Source: Methanothrix harundinacea
GTDB lineage: Archaea; Halobacteriota; Methanosarcinia; Methanotrichales; Methanotrichaceae
Direction of reading: 5' to 3'
DNA length: 52,798 bases
Assembly (NCBI GenBank): GCA_002502785.1
Contig: DAQG01000062.1
Coordinates: 1 to 52,798, forward strand
Position 1 is the stretch's first letter; each line of letters begins with the position of its first letter. This document shows, one piece after another, positions 30,574 through 39,662 of the stretch. The notes under the pieces are model-generated. The model saw only the letters and a list, made by a program, of their open reading frames with translations. It was not told the DNA's origin and made no database searches. The position numbers were made by a program, and so were the translations under genes.

Positions 30574-33500
30574 CTAGTTGTAGTTTTCATAGATATCTCT
30601 AAGAAATTCAAATCCATGTCTAAAATACATGTTACAAATTCTATTTGCATTTTCTATATTACCTGAATTGTAAAGCTTTTCAACGATAGATCTTATATGA
30701 TTTTTGTAATCCCTAGGCGTATAATGGGTTAATATTGTTAGGTAAATTACACCTACTTCATCTGGGCTAGTATCGCTAAGTCGGTCTAAGTTTTCAAGTA
30801 GATACGGAATATTAGGATCTTGTTCTATGGATTTAGCAGATAGCGTTATCCAAGATAATTTTTCATCATCTATGTCTTCGATGTAACATAATAATTCGCT
30901 AATTGCAGAAAGGATCTCTGTATCATTTTCGGATAATATATCTATTTTATTCAATTTTTCATATACGTGTCTCCAGAATTCTATAATCTTCTGTAGCACC
31001 GCTAATTTTTCGGGATTATTTTCAGCAGAATTATTATCATCCAAGAGATATTTTCTCTGCATCCAGAAATAGAATATCATCTCAAGAATATCATCCTTAT
31101 TCCAATGATTTAAACACCTAAGAAAGAGGCTTTTTTCACCTATAAGATCATCTTTACCTCTTAAGTATCCTATGCAGATATGATCAATGAGTCTTTTCCT
31201 AATGCTTTCATTTTTAAATTTCGTATCGATTGCTTTTAGATAGTGTCCATTAATTTTTAGAAGTTTGTAAAGCGAATTATACAATATATGTGATATAAAT
31301 AGGTAACCTTCCATAGTCGCTTGCCAATGGCCATCGTCATCTTTAGGAAAGATATTATTAATATTTTCTTCGACCCAGGATTTGTCCACATAATATAAAT
31401 TCGGCAAATATTTCCCTAATGATACAGACCATTCCAAACTGGGTTCGATAATTCGATTAAGACGTCGTGTAAATTCGTCTTTAATATTTTCATCCCACTT
31501 ACTTTGTAACTTTTTGTGATCATCTAATCTTGCAATACGTAAGACATATTCAACCAACGCGCTGAATATGTGACCTCTTGCGGAATTTAAAGTCGAAAAC
31601 AAAAGATCCTCTGGATTTTGAATATGAGTGTCTGTCAATTTCAGCATAATCAGAATGATTTCTTCCGCCTTTGGTAGATGTACTCTGTCAAATGCATGAC
31701 TATCATCTTTTGTACCTTCGATTAGCAAGTCGGCAATTTGTGATATGATCCGATCAGTATACCCGTAAACGTCTTCTTTATGATTGATCTCTATGAATTT
31801 ATCGGATAATACAATATGTTTGCAGAAATCAAGAACATTAGACCAATTAATTTCTTTTTTATCAGTCCAAGCGTCACAAAAGCCCCATATGATTCTGTGT
31901 ATATAATTTAATGGAACCTCTAGAAATGGTTTCAGATTATTATCAAACTTCTCGGGCTTGGACTTGGTAGCAAAATACAAAGCTCGTTCTAATCCTTCTT
32001 CTGAGGGGGAATCCCAACCACTCTTCTCTTCCACGTAGCCCATTAAATAGTCAGCAATATCTTCATTACTCTTTTGATGAATCTCAGGAACTTCTATCGG
32101 ACTGATCGGGTTAATAAATCCGCCGCGTTCTGACCAATAAACGAAATCAGGATGCTCGGGCTCAAATCCAGTCAATTTACTATATTGTTCATAAAGTTTC
32201 GTTGCGGTTTTGTCACCAGAAGGTAATAGCGATGAGAGCCATGATTGCTTCCAAAAAGCTTCTTGTATCGTGTCTACATTATCAATTCGGTCTGGCCCGG
32301 CTTCAATCCAATTAACAATACTATTTTTTTGTTCATGCGAGAATGAATCATAATGATTTTTAAACACAGTATAAACTTCGTGGTGTAGGTTGCAATCATT
32401 TATAATATCTCTACCTGCATTATCCCAAAATAGATCTTTGCAAGAATCCCAGTTTGTGTCTATTACAGATATAGATAGTCTCTTAAAAATGGAATGATCT
32501 TCCAGCAGTAACCTTCCCAATGTTTCCTTCGTATTTTCCTCGTCGCGATTGATTGCATTATTGAGCATGTCTCTTGCCATTCGAACTAATACACTCTGAT
32601 ATTTATCTGGAAAATGGTTCTGAGGGTGGTCTTCAATTGCGGGGATATAAACAAAATTGAATTCGTCTTGCTTTTTTAAGGCAATCTTTATTATTTTATT
32701 TAGGATAATCTTTGCAGCTTCCAACGGGAACGATTCTGAAACAATGTCTTTATTGTTTTTGAATAATTTGTTAAGTCCGTATTCTCCAATAAGTGGCTCT
32801 GGATCATCTTTTCCATGGACTTCTACCCATTTTACTGACGTTATTATATCTAATAGTTTCGGCGCCTTATTGTTTTGCCCAGCCTTAATAAATTTGATGA
32901 AAAGCTTTTCATATATTTCTGAATCAATGAAATATGTATTCCATTTTGAATTAAGATATTGTCCAACTAATTCAACATCTCCAATTTCAATAAAAGATGT
33001 GGGGAGGTTGCTCATAATCTTCAAGAACGTCCTATTTGTATAGTGATTATCGACTCCAGTTTTAGAAACAGAACGAATAATATCCATCAATTCCCTGGAA
33101 TGCTCAGCATCTCCATTTACTGCAATTTGTTCAGATACCCTCTCCAAGTAATCTAAGACATTCCAGTGAGGAATCTTGTAATACCCTTCTTGGCCGATTA
33201 ATTTTGGAGGTTGGTTTTTGCTGGGGTCAAAATATCCTCGTTCTTTTAATGGAATTAACCAGTCCGTTGTGGTAATTTTCTTAAAGAAATAATCCTCTAA
33301 ATGAACATCATTCTTAATCCATTGGAAAATCTTTCCTGCAGCTTCACCTTCGTAATGGTCAGCATTTGCGTCTATCTCCTCAAAACGTTCATGCGTGAAT
33401 GTTGATATAAGATTTATGTCTTCCTGCCATTTTTCAATTACATCATAAAGTTGTTCAAATCCTTTTAAATCTAATGCATAAGGTAAGACGGAAATCCCTA

Positions 33501-34278
33501 GATCAGAATAATACGATTTTTCAAATTCCAGAATATTTTCCTCGCCTAGGTACATCGGTAATAAAATAAAGTGTTTTATCTCTATTGGCGGATTACTTTC
33601 CTTTGTAATCAAAAAATCGAGGACTTCGAACTCTTCCATACCGTAGCCTACAAAAAGGACTACGTATTCAGAAAAAAGCTTATTAAGAAAATTTGCTACG
33701 TCCCTATCTTTATAATGTTCTAAATACGATCTTGTAGTTAATATCATAGAGGTAGGATCATCTAAAGTTCCATGTAAATGATATAGACGTGTGTGATCAA
33801 TTTTATATGTTTGAAGATCTAGTGACTTATATACAATTCTCTCATCAAAATATAGCTCGTCAAAAGATCTGTCTACGTTAGTTGTTACATATACTGCGCG
33901 CAGGTTGTACAAAAGTCTATAAATTGATTTTTGTTCGTTTTTTTTCGAAGGCTGTAAGGATTTCTCAATAGTGTTATAAAAAACGCCTCCGTTTCTATTT
34001 TTCTCAAATATATATTTACATACACTAATTATTTTTTTCGGGGCATTATCCTTTTCTAGGGTTGTTTTTTCTTTGTATTTAATTAAACCTTCATCGTAAG
34101 CGGCATCAATTAGCCTACATGCCAATTCAGACCAACCCTTACAGCCTACAAGTCTCGACACTCCTGCACCAATAAACACTGCTAACTTGCCCTGGTTAAC
34201 AGCATTCTTGATTTCATCCGGTAGATCTGGGATAGGTTCTATTCGTTTTTTATAGTTTTCATCATCACTGGTCTTCAT
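30574..34278 (-). CDS. Large SIR2-domain protein, probable anti-phage defence NADase
   Basis: A 1234-aa protein whose DNA is strikingly AT-rich, while both neighbours are GC-rich, so it is probably acquired. The N-terminal ~290 residues are a SIR2 domain: FIGAGVS (37-41), VTTNVDRS (TTNVD 132-136), HLHG (167-170), then VGYGMEE (210-216). The remaining ~950 residues show no catalytic motif. They look like a helical-repeat sensor or scaffold rich in acidic and aromatic residues. This layout matches stand-alone defence-associated sirtuins such as the DSR systems, where SIR2 depletes NAD+ on phage infection. The start is supported by GAGGAG about 9 bases upstream. No partner gene is coupled to it. 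Confidence 0.82.
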   Translation of the reverse strand: MKTSDDENYKKRIEPIPDLPDEIKNAVNQGKLAVFIGAGVSRLVGCKGWSELACRLIDAAYDEGLIKYKEKTTLEKDNAPKKIISVCKYIFEKNRNGGVFYNTIEKSLQPSKKNEQKSIYRLLYNLRAVYVTTNVDRSFDELYFDERIVYKSLDLQTYKIDHTRLYHLHGTLDDPTSMILTTRSYLEHYKDRDVANFLNKLFSEYVVLFVGYGMEEFEVLDFLITKESNPPIEIKHFILLPMYLGEENILEFEKSYYSDLGISVLPYALDLKGFEQLYDVIEKWQEDINLISTFTHERFEEIDANADHYEGEAAGKIFQWIKNDVHLEDYFFKKITTTDWLIPLKERGYFDPSKNQPPKLIGQEGYYKIPHWNVLDYLERVSEQIAVNGDAEHSRELMDIIRSVSKTGVDNHYTNRTFLKIMSNLPTSFIEIGDVELVGQYLNSKWNTYFIDSEIYEKLFIKFIKAGQNNKAPKLLDIITSVKWVEVHGKDDPEPLIGEYGLNKLFKNNKDIVSESFPLEAAKIILNKIIKIALKKQDEFNFVYIPAIEDHPQNHFPDKYQSVLVRMARDMLNNAINRDEENTKETLGRLLLEDHSIFKRLSISVIDTNWDSCKDLFWDNAGRDIINDCNLHHEVYTVFKNHYDSFSHEQKNSIVNWIEAGPDRIDNVDTIQEAFWKQSWLSSLLPSGDKTATKLYEQYSKLTGFEPEHPDFVYWSERGGFINPISPIEVPEIHQKSNEDIADYLMGYVEEKSGWDSPSEEGLERALYFATKSKPEKFDNNLKPFLEVPLNYIHRIIWGFCDAWTDKKEINWSNVLDFCKHIVLSDKFIEINHKEDVYGYTDRIISQIADLLIEGTKDDSHAFDRVHLPKAEEIILIMLKLTDTHIQNPEDLLFSTLNSARGHIFSALVEYVLRIARLDDHKKLQSKWDENIKDEFTRRLNRIIEPSLEWSVSLGKYLPNLYYVDKSWVEENINNIFPKDDDGHWQATMEGYLFISHILYNSLYKLLKINGHYLKAIDTKFKNESIRKRLIDHICIGYLRGKDDLIGEKSLFLRCLNHWNKDDILEMIFYFWMQRKYLLDDNNSAENNPEKLAVLQKIIEFWRHVYEKLNKIDILSENDTEILSAISELLCYIEDIDDEKLSWITLSAKSIEQDPNIPYLLENLDRLSDTSPDEVGVIYLTILTHYTPRDYKNHIRSIVEKLYNSGNIENANRICNMYFRHGFEFLRDIYENYN

Positions 34279-34747
34279 GCCAATTACTCCTCAATGCACA
34301 TCTTCATATTATTCTCTCCCCCCCACCCTTGCAAATCAAGCACCTTAAGCTTCTCACTTAATCCAGATACAGCACCTTACCCTCTTTGCACACTTAACGG
34401 TTGAAGTTGTGGTAGCCTATCTACCCAATGGTGCTTCACGTTAATAAAATATATGTTACTGCAGCCCTCAACGACTCGAAAATAATGACCGTCCTACTTC
34501 GCTTTCACTCTCATAGAAGATGATGATGATCCCGAATTCTCCCATTACCCCAGGCCCAGGGCCTCAGCCGACCCGGGCAGCGGATCGCCTCGCCCGCCTT
34601 CGGCGCCGCCCGCTCTCCCGCGCCCAGGGGCCGCCCGAGATCGGAACCTGCTCTACCCCCTCCCTTCTGCCATCGCCTCGGAGGATTGGGAGGATCATTT
34701 GTACCTGCCACAAATTATATCCGCTTTACAACCTTTACAATATCGCC
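34279..34747. other. Intergenic region with GC-rich repeat block
   Basis: This gap between the SIR2 gene and the toxin-antitoxin pair is AT-rich at both ends. A sharply GC-rich, C-biased block (about 34545-34690) lies in the middle. The block shares CGCCCGCCTTCGGCGC (34591-34606) exactly with 41924-41939. I see no gene; the open frames across it have no homology. Confidence 0.5.
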
Positions 34748-34933
34748 ATGATTGCAACAAAGCGCCTGGCTGTAACTGAGGACGTATGGGCTGAACTCTC
34801 AGATCTCAAGAGGCCGGGAGAGACCTTCAGCCAGCTCCTCGAAGAAATGATAGAACGCGAGAAGAAGGCTCGTCTGGTCGCGCATCTGAAGACGATCGCC
34901 GATGAAGGCGATTTTGTGGAGCTGCCTCCTTGA
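34748..34933 (+). CDS. Antitoxin of a RelE-type module
   Basis: A 61-aa protein from the ATG at 34748. The longer upstream frame crosses the GC-rich repeat and is rejected. It begins IATKRLAVTEDVWAELSDLK, a ribbon-helix-helix-like DNA-binding start, and continues with GETFSQLLEEMIE and a charged C-terminal tail. It resembles the short archaeal antitoxins of the UPF0330/VapB-like group. It overlaps the toxin start (TTGA), and the pair would autoregulate. Confidence 0.8.
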   Translation: MIATKRLAVTEDVWAELSDLKRPGETFSQLLEEMIEREKKARLVAHLKTIADEGDFVELPP

Positions 34934-35220
34934 GCCGCAAGGTGGTGATCGATAGAAAGGCTCTGAAATATCTATCGGAGCTTCCGGAGAAGAGCCAGCG
35001 ACTCATGAAGGAGAAATGCCACGCCCTTTCGATGGATCCATACCCAGGGCAGGGAGCCGATAAGGAGCTGCTGCATCTGGATTACAAGCTCTATCGATTA
35101 CATATCGGCAGATCGTTCACCGTTTTTTATCAAATTTGCGAGAAGGACGAGCTGGTCAAGATCCTGGAGATAACAACCATCGACAAGGCGCACAAGCTCT
35201 ACAAACGTTTCGAGGAGTGA
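34930..35220 (+). CDS. RelE/ParE-family toxin
   Basis: A 96-aa RelE-fold protein starting at TTG 34930, overlapping the antitoxin stop by four bases. Family segments are VVIDRKALKYLSELPEKSQRL, then HLDYKLYRLHIGRSFTVFYQI and the terminal strand VKILEITTIDKAHKLYKR. RelE toxins cleave ribosome-bound mRNA, whereas ParE poisons gyrase. The basic core (RLHIGRSFTVFY) favours RelE. Both genes are intact. Confidence 0.85.
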   Translation: MSRKVVIDRKALKYLSELPEKSQRLMKEKCHALSMDPYPGQGADKELLHLDYKLYRLHIGRSFTVFYQICEKDELVKILEITTIDKAHKLYKRFEE

Positions 35221-35535
35221 GCCGACATGGTTGGGTAAGGGATTCCTACGTCATTCTTTTGCCGCCAGGAACTGCCATCGTCTTCCCGGCGCGGGTTCCC
35301 GAATACCAGATCTGCATCCTCCATAGCGACCCAGCGCCAGAAGGGGGACAAGGCGCCCGTATCTCGCCACCCGCACAGAGGCCCTCGATCCGAGAATGCG
35401 GTTCAGGCCTTTTCCGAGACGAAGGCGGCCAAGATCCAAGGATATCGAGGCCGGAGCGCTTCCGCCTTTCTCCTGTCACCCTCACCTCAAAAGATTGAGA
35501 GATTATTTGTATCAGCGCCCTCTAAAGGATGATAC
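35221..35535. other. 315-base gap between two toxin-antitoxin modules
   Basis: The sequence is mixed in composition and non-coding as far as I can see. Open frames across it are short and without homology. TTGAGAGATTATTTGTA near 35496 could contain the promoter of the next module. Confidence 0.4.
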
Positions 35536-35991
35536 ATGGGCATCCCAGAACGCTGGAAAGGACACAGGCCCCTTCCTGAAGGCATATCAGTCTCCCTCGA
35601 AAAGCTGAAGCCCATCTTCGAGCGAGAGGGCGTCCTCCTCGCCTACCTCTTCGGCTCTCTGGCGAAAACTGGCGAGGTCAGCGGGAGGGAGCCCCACGAC
35701 ATAGATCTCGCTCTCCTCACGAAAGAGAAGCCTGCCTGGAAGCTCTGGGATGCGATCGCCGAAGCCCTGGGAACTGAGTGGCTGGACATCGTGGACCTCA
35801 GGAGGGCGTCCCCGGTGCTGCTCTTCGAGATAATCCGAACCGGGAGCCCAATCTACGCATCCGACGAGGCCACAAGGGAACGCTTCGTCCTGGACGTCTT
35901 GCACCTCTACCGAGATACAGCGCCCTTACGCCGTCGCCAGAAGGTGGCTTTGAAGAGGAGGATGGACCGGTGGTCAGAAGAGAGTCGATAG
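35536..35991 (+). CDS. mntA: MntA-type nucleotidyltransferase antitoxin
   Basis: A 151-aa minimal nucleotidyltransferase. The active site has YLFGSLAKTGEV followed by HDIDLAL, i.e. a GS motif and a DxD. MntA antitoxins AMPylate a tyrosine in the HepT toxin and silence it. The rest (AIAEALGTEWLDIVDLRRA) is typical of the family. The gene overlaps hepT by about 22 bases. A decayed copy of its central part lies at 39461-39591. Confidence 0.85.
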   Translation: MGIPERWKGHRPLPEGISVSLEKLKPIFEREGVLLAYLFGSLAKTGEVSGREPHDIDLALLTKEKPAWKLWDAIAEALGTEWLDIVDLRRASPVLLFEIIRTGSPIYASDEATRERFVLDVLHLYRDTAPLRRRQKVALKRRMDRWSEESR

Positions 35992-36391
35992 AGGCGCGGC
36001 TTAAAGAGCTGGACGAGATCATCCAGGAGCTTTTCAAGTACAAAGATGCAAGCTCCGACGCCCTGAAGCGGACTTGAGCCAGCGATGGATCATTGAGAGA
36101 GGGCTGATCGCCGGAGCGTCGATCATCTTCGACGTATCAGACCACATCCTCTCAGAAGAGTTCGGCTTTTATGCGGAGAGCTATGAAGAGAGCTTGAGCG
36201 GCTTATTCGAGAAAGGCGTGATCTCCGAGGAGCTTTACGGGCAGATCAGAGGGCTTGGAGGATTTCGCAACATTCTGATCCATCGCTACACAGGGATCGA
36301 CCCCGATCTGGTCTTCGAAAATTTCCACCGAGGCTTGAAGGTGTTCCCCGGTTTTGCGAGGGAAGTTCTCGCCTGGATGGAGATGGCGTAG
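35970..36391 (+). pseudogene. hepT: HepT toxin (DUF86) split by a single-base frameshift
   Basis: The N-terminal half begins at GTG 35970 (VVRRESIEARLKELDEIIQE) and runs into TGA at 36075. The C-terminal half continues in the -1 frame (SQRWIIERGLIAGASIIFDV) and ends at 36391. Joining them at 36069-36073 by one extra G gives ALKRDLSQRWIIERGL, as in intact family members. The RNase motif RNILIHRY (R-x4-H-x-Y) is intact in the second half. A start TTG at 36074 would give a 105-aa protein lacking the first helix. It is either a real inactivation or a base missed in a G run. Confidence 0.7.
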
Positions 36392-36623
36392 AAAGAACGC
36401 AAAGGCCTAATGCGTGCGCCTGAATCCAAACCAGATCACGGCCTCCTGCGCTCGAGGTGGCTTGGGAGGTAGCATCGTCTACTTGGGTGTGAGCATGCTG
36501 ACGGCATCGGAGAAGGATCGTGCAAAGGATTTCTTCCAAATGAATTCGTGGTCATCCGTGGGTTGGAGGTCAAGTGTGTAGGATTGAATGTGGATAGATG
36601 CGGGATATCAATGAAAGAACTCT

Positions 36624-36815
36624 CTATTGCTTCCGTTCATATAATAAATATCTGCCACAGATATCCAAACCGAAAGAGGCCTTCAGAGCACCCGTGGGGC
36701 ATGTATTGACACAGGTCTGGCATAAGATACAATCCGTAGATAGAACGCGAGAATCCATTTTGATATATTCAGGGATCTGAATATCCGGTCGTGACTGCGG
36801 ACCATTGAAAATCAA
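36624..36815 (-). pseudogene. 4Fe-4S protein fragment
   Basis: A short frame of 63 codons contains a complete ferredoxin-type cluster motif, CILCQTCVNTCPTGAL (C-x2-C-x2-C-x3-CP), followed by LDICGRYLLY. In-frame stops close it just upstream, and no start context or ribosome-binding site is visible. It looks like the C-terminal end of a larger iron-sulfur protein left behind by rearrangement. A genuine mini-ferredoxin would need a second cluster motif, which is missing. Confidence 0.45.
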
Positions 36816-36974
36816 AAGCCAATGGGCTTATTTGCTTAGATCCCAGAAATTCAGTGCATGAAGCTGGTTTTTAAGGATCAGTTTCAATGGCCCGCACCCA
36901 CGACCAAGAAGAGTACATGCCCATAAAATATAAATTGAAATCCGCAGATAAGAGACAATAAGAGGCGATTTTTA

Positions 36975-37088
36975 ATGACTGATGATAAGATGGCCACAAA
37001 CCACGGCTATCCTATAGCCGACGATGACGACTCATTGACGGTCGGGAGCAGAGGTCCCACCCTCCTGGAGCAGCCTGATGATTCGTAG
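36975..37088 (+). pseudogene. N-terminal remnant of a monofunctional heme catalase
   Basis: Thirty-seven codons from the ATG at 36975 to TAG at 37086-37088. NHGYPIADDDDSLTVGSRGP followed by TLLEQ matches the highly conserved start of clade-type heme catalases (…G.PV.D..NSLTAG.RGP.LLQD…). The frame then ends where the catalase body should follow, and katG begins 42 bases later. This is the stub of a different catalase family directly in front of katG. The rest was probably deleted, perhaps when katG was inserted. A leader-peptide role cannot be excluded. Confidence 0.6.
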
Positions 37089-37130
37089 TAGAGATGATCA
37101 ACAATCCACACCACGAAAGGAGCAAACATT

Positions 37131-39326
37131 ATGAATGAAGATAGCAAGCACCCGGCGACGGGCGGGGCTCACCAACGTATGGTCGGCAGAGGCACGTCGA
37201 ACCGGGATTGGTGGCCGAACCAGTTGAACCTCAGGATTCTCCACCAGAACTCTCCCTTGTCCAATCCCATGGGCGAGGCGTTCAACTACGCTGAGGAATT
37301 CAAGAAGCTCGACCTTGCGGCCCTTAAGAAGGACCTCTTTCTACTGATGACCGACTCGCAGGACTGGTGGCCAGCCGACTACGGTCACTACGGGCCGCTC
37401 TTCATTCGGATGGCGTGGCACAGTGCAGGCACCTACCGCATGGGCGATGGCCGGGGGGGCGCGGGGTCCGGCACCCAACGCTTTGCGCCCCTCAACAGCT
37501 GGCCCGACAACGTGAACCTCGACAAGGCGCGCCGTCTGCTCTGGCCGATCAAGCAGAAATACGGCAGGAAGATCTCATGGGCCGACCTGATGATCCTCGC
37601 CGGAAACTGCGCGCTTGAGTCTATGGGATTCAAGACCTTCGGCTTCGGCGGCGGGCGCGAGGACGTCTGGGAGCCGGAAGAGGACATTTATTGGGGCTCT
37701 GAGACCGAGTGGCTTGGTGACAAGCGCTACTCCGGCGACCGGGACCTCGAGAATCCGCTCGCCGCCGTGCAGATGGGCCTGATCTACGTGAATCCGGAAG
37801 GGCCGAACGGCAACCCGGATCCGGTCGCCTCTGGCCATGACGTCCGAGAGACCTTCGCACGTATGGCCATGAACGATGAGGAGACCGTCGCGCTCGTCGC
37901 TGGCGGGCATACCTTCGGCAAGTGTCATGGCGCGGGCGATCCAGCGCTTGTCGGTCCGGAACCCGAGGCCGCCCCTATCGAGGAACAGGGACTCGGCTGG
38001 AAGAGCAGCTTCGGCTGCGGCAAAGCCGGCGATACGATCGGCAGCGGCCTGGAAGGTGCCTGGACTCCGAACCCGACCAAATGGGATATGAGCTATCTTA
38101 AGGTGCTGTTCAAATACGAGTGGGAGCTGGTCAAGAGCCCGGCCGGAGCTCATCAGTGGCTGGCCAAGGATGTGGCCGAAGAGGACATGGTGGTCGACGC
38201 GCACGATCCGTCGAAGAAGCACCGGCCGATGATGACCACTGCGGACCTCTCCCTCCGCTTCGACCCGATCTACGAGCCGATCGCGCGGCGCTACCTCGAA
38301 AACCCGGACGAGTTCGCAGCCGCCTTCGCCCGCGCATGGTTCAAGCTGACCCATCGTGACATGGGCCCACGCTCGCGCTATCTCGGTCCGGAGGTTCCGG
38401 CGGAGGAACTGATCTGGCAGGATCCGGTGCCAGCAGTCGATCACGACCTGATCGACGAGGCCGATATAGCGGCGCTCAAGGGCAAGATCCTTGCCTCGGG
38501 CCTCTCGATCTCGGAACTGGTCTCGACCGCATGGGCGTCGGCATCCACGTTCCGCGGCTCCGACAAGCGCGGCGGTGCGAACGGGGCGCGCATTCGTCTT
38601 GCGCCGCAAAAGGATTGGGAAGTCAACCAACCGGCCCAACTGAAGACTGTGCTGCAGACCCTTGAGGGAATCCAAAAGGAGTTCAACAGCGCGCAGTCCG
38701 GCGGAAAGATGGTTTCGCTCGCCGACGTGATCGTCCTGGGTGGATGCGCAGGTGTCGAGCAATCTGCGAAGAATGCCGGTCACGACGTGACCGTTCCCTT
38801 CACGCCGGGACGCGCGGATGCGTCGCAGGAGCAAACAGACGTGGAGTCATTCGCTGTACTCGAACCGGCTGCAGACGGATATCGTAACTACCTCAAAACC
38901 AAATATGCAGTATCGGCAGAGGAACTGCTGGTTGACCGGGCGCAACTGCTGACTCTGACCGCTCCTGAGATGACGGTTCTCGTTGGCGGTATGCGCGTCT
39001 TGAATGCCAACTTCGAAAAGTCTCAACACGGCGTCTTCACCAAGCGGCCAGAGACGCTCACCAACGACTTCTTCATGAATCTGCTCGACATGAAAACGAC
39101 GTGGAAGGCAACCCCGGAAGATGATGGGGTGTTTGAGGGTCGTGATCGCGATAGCGGCGAACTCAGGTGGACCGGCACCCGTGTCGACCTGATCTTCGGT
39201 TCGAACTCCCAACTCCGGGCCTTGGCGGAAGTCTACGCATGTGAGGACGCCCAAGAGAAGTTCCTGCACGACTTTGTGGCGGCCTGGAACAAAGTCATGA
39301 ACCTTGACCGATTCGACCTTGCCTGA
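37131..39326 (+). CDS. katG: Catalase-peroxidase KatG
   Basis: A bifunctional heme enzyme of 731 aa that removes H2O2. The distal site RMAWHSAGTYR gives Arg93, Trp96 and His97. YVNPEGPNG supplies the tyrosine of the Met-Tyr-Trp crosslink. GGHTFGKCHGAGD holds the proximal heme histidine. The C-terminal duplicated domain is complete. The start is the ATG at 37131, after GAAAGGAG. The protein and its codon use are bacterial in character, suggesting lateral gain. It gives an obligate anaerobe protection from oxygen exposure. Confidence 0.96.
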   Translation: MNEDSKHPATGGAHQRMVGRGTSNRDWWPNQLNLRILHQNSPLSNPMGEAFNYAEEFKKLDLAALKKDLFLLMTDSQDWWPADYGHYGPLFIRMAWHSAGTYRMGDGRGGAGSGTQRFAPLNSWPDNVNLDKARRLLWPIKQKYGRKISWADLMILAGNCALESMGFKTFGFGGGREDVWEPEEDIYWGSETEWLGDKRYSGDRDLENPLAAVQMGLIYVNPEGPNGNPDPVASGHDVRETFARMAMNDEETVALVAGGHTFGKCHGAGDPALVGPEPEAAPIEEQGLGWKSSFGCGKAGDTIGSGLEGAWTPNPTKWDMSYLKVLFKYEWELVKSPAGAHQWLAKDVAEEDMVVDAHDPSKKHRPMMTTADLSLRFDPIYEPIARRYLENPDEFAAAFARAWFKLTHRDMGPRSRYLGPEVPAEELIWQDPVPAVDHDLIDEADIAALKGKILASGLSISELVSTAWASASTFRGSDKRGGANGARIRLAPQKDWEVNQPAQLKTVLQTLEGIQKEFNSAQSGGKMVSLADVIVLGGCAGVEQSAKNAGHDVTVPFTPGRADASQEQTDVESFAVLEPAADGYRNYLKTKYAVSAEELLVDRAQLLTLTAPEMTVLVGGMRVLNANFEKSQHGVFTKRPETLTNDFFMNLLDMKTTWKATPEDDGVFEGRDRDSGELRWTGTRVDLIFGSNSQLRALAEVYACEDAQEKFLHDFVAAWNKVMNLDRFDLA

Positions 39327-39460
39327 TTGCGGCATAGACGTATTCGCGGGCTTCTGGCAGGGCGGCAAAAAAAACGGTCAGCTGACAACCGGTTCAGCGG
39401 ACGGCGATACGCCGTCCGCTGAACTACAACGTCCACGCGTTTCTCCACCGCAGCGGGCGA

Positions 39461-39591
39461 AGCCATCTTCGAGCGAGAAGGCGTCCTCGCCCACCTCTTC
39501 GGCCCTCTGCCAAAGGAGGGAATGGGCGGGGGAGAGAGCCCCACGACATCGATCTCGCTCTCCTCACGGAGGAGAAGCCCGCCTGGATCTA
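39461..39591 (+). pseudogene. Decayed partial copy of mntA
   Basis: About 130 bases match 35609-35744 inside mntA, including the run encoding IFEREGVL and the run over HDIDLALL, with scattered mismatches and indels. The GS of the active site has become GP and the frame is broken afterwards. The copy starts and ends abruptly. It lies 135 bases downstream of katG in the same orientation as the intact gene, so the two copies bracket a 4-kb block containing hepT and katG. Confidence 0.75.
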
Positions 39592-39662
39592 GATTAAAAA
39601 CCAGCCATCATACATCTATCCCCTAAACTCCTCTTTAAATAGGAGGATATAAAATTTGGGAC

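Noticed and set aside
37575..38834. 419-codon minus-strand frame opposite katG
   Set aside because: Arg-rich shadow of katG with no recognisable domain.
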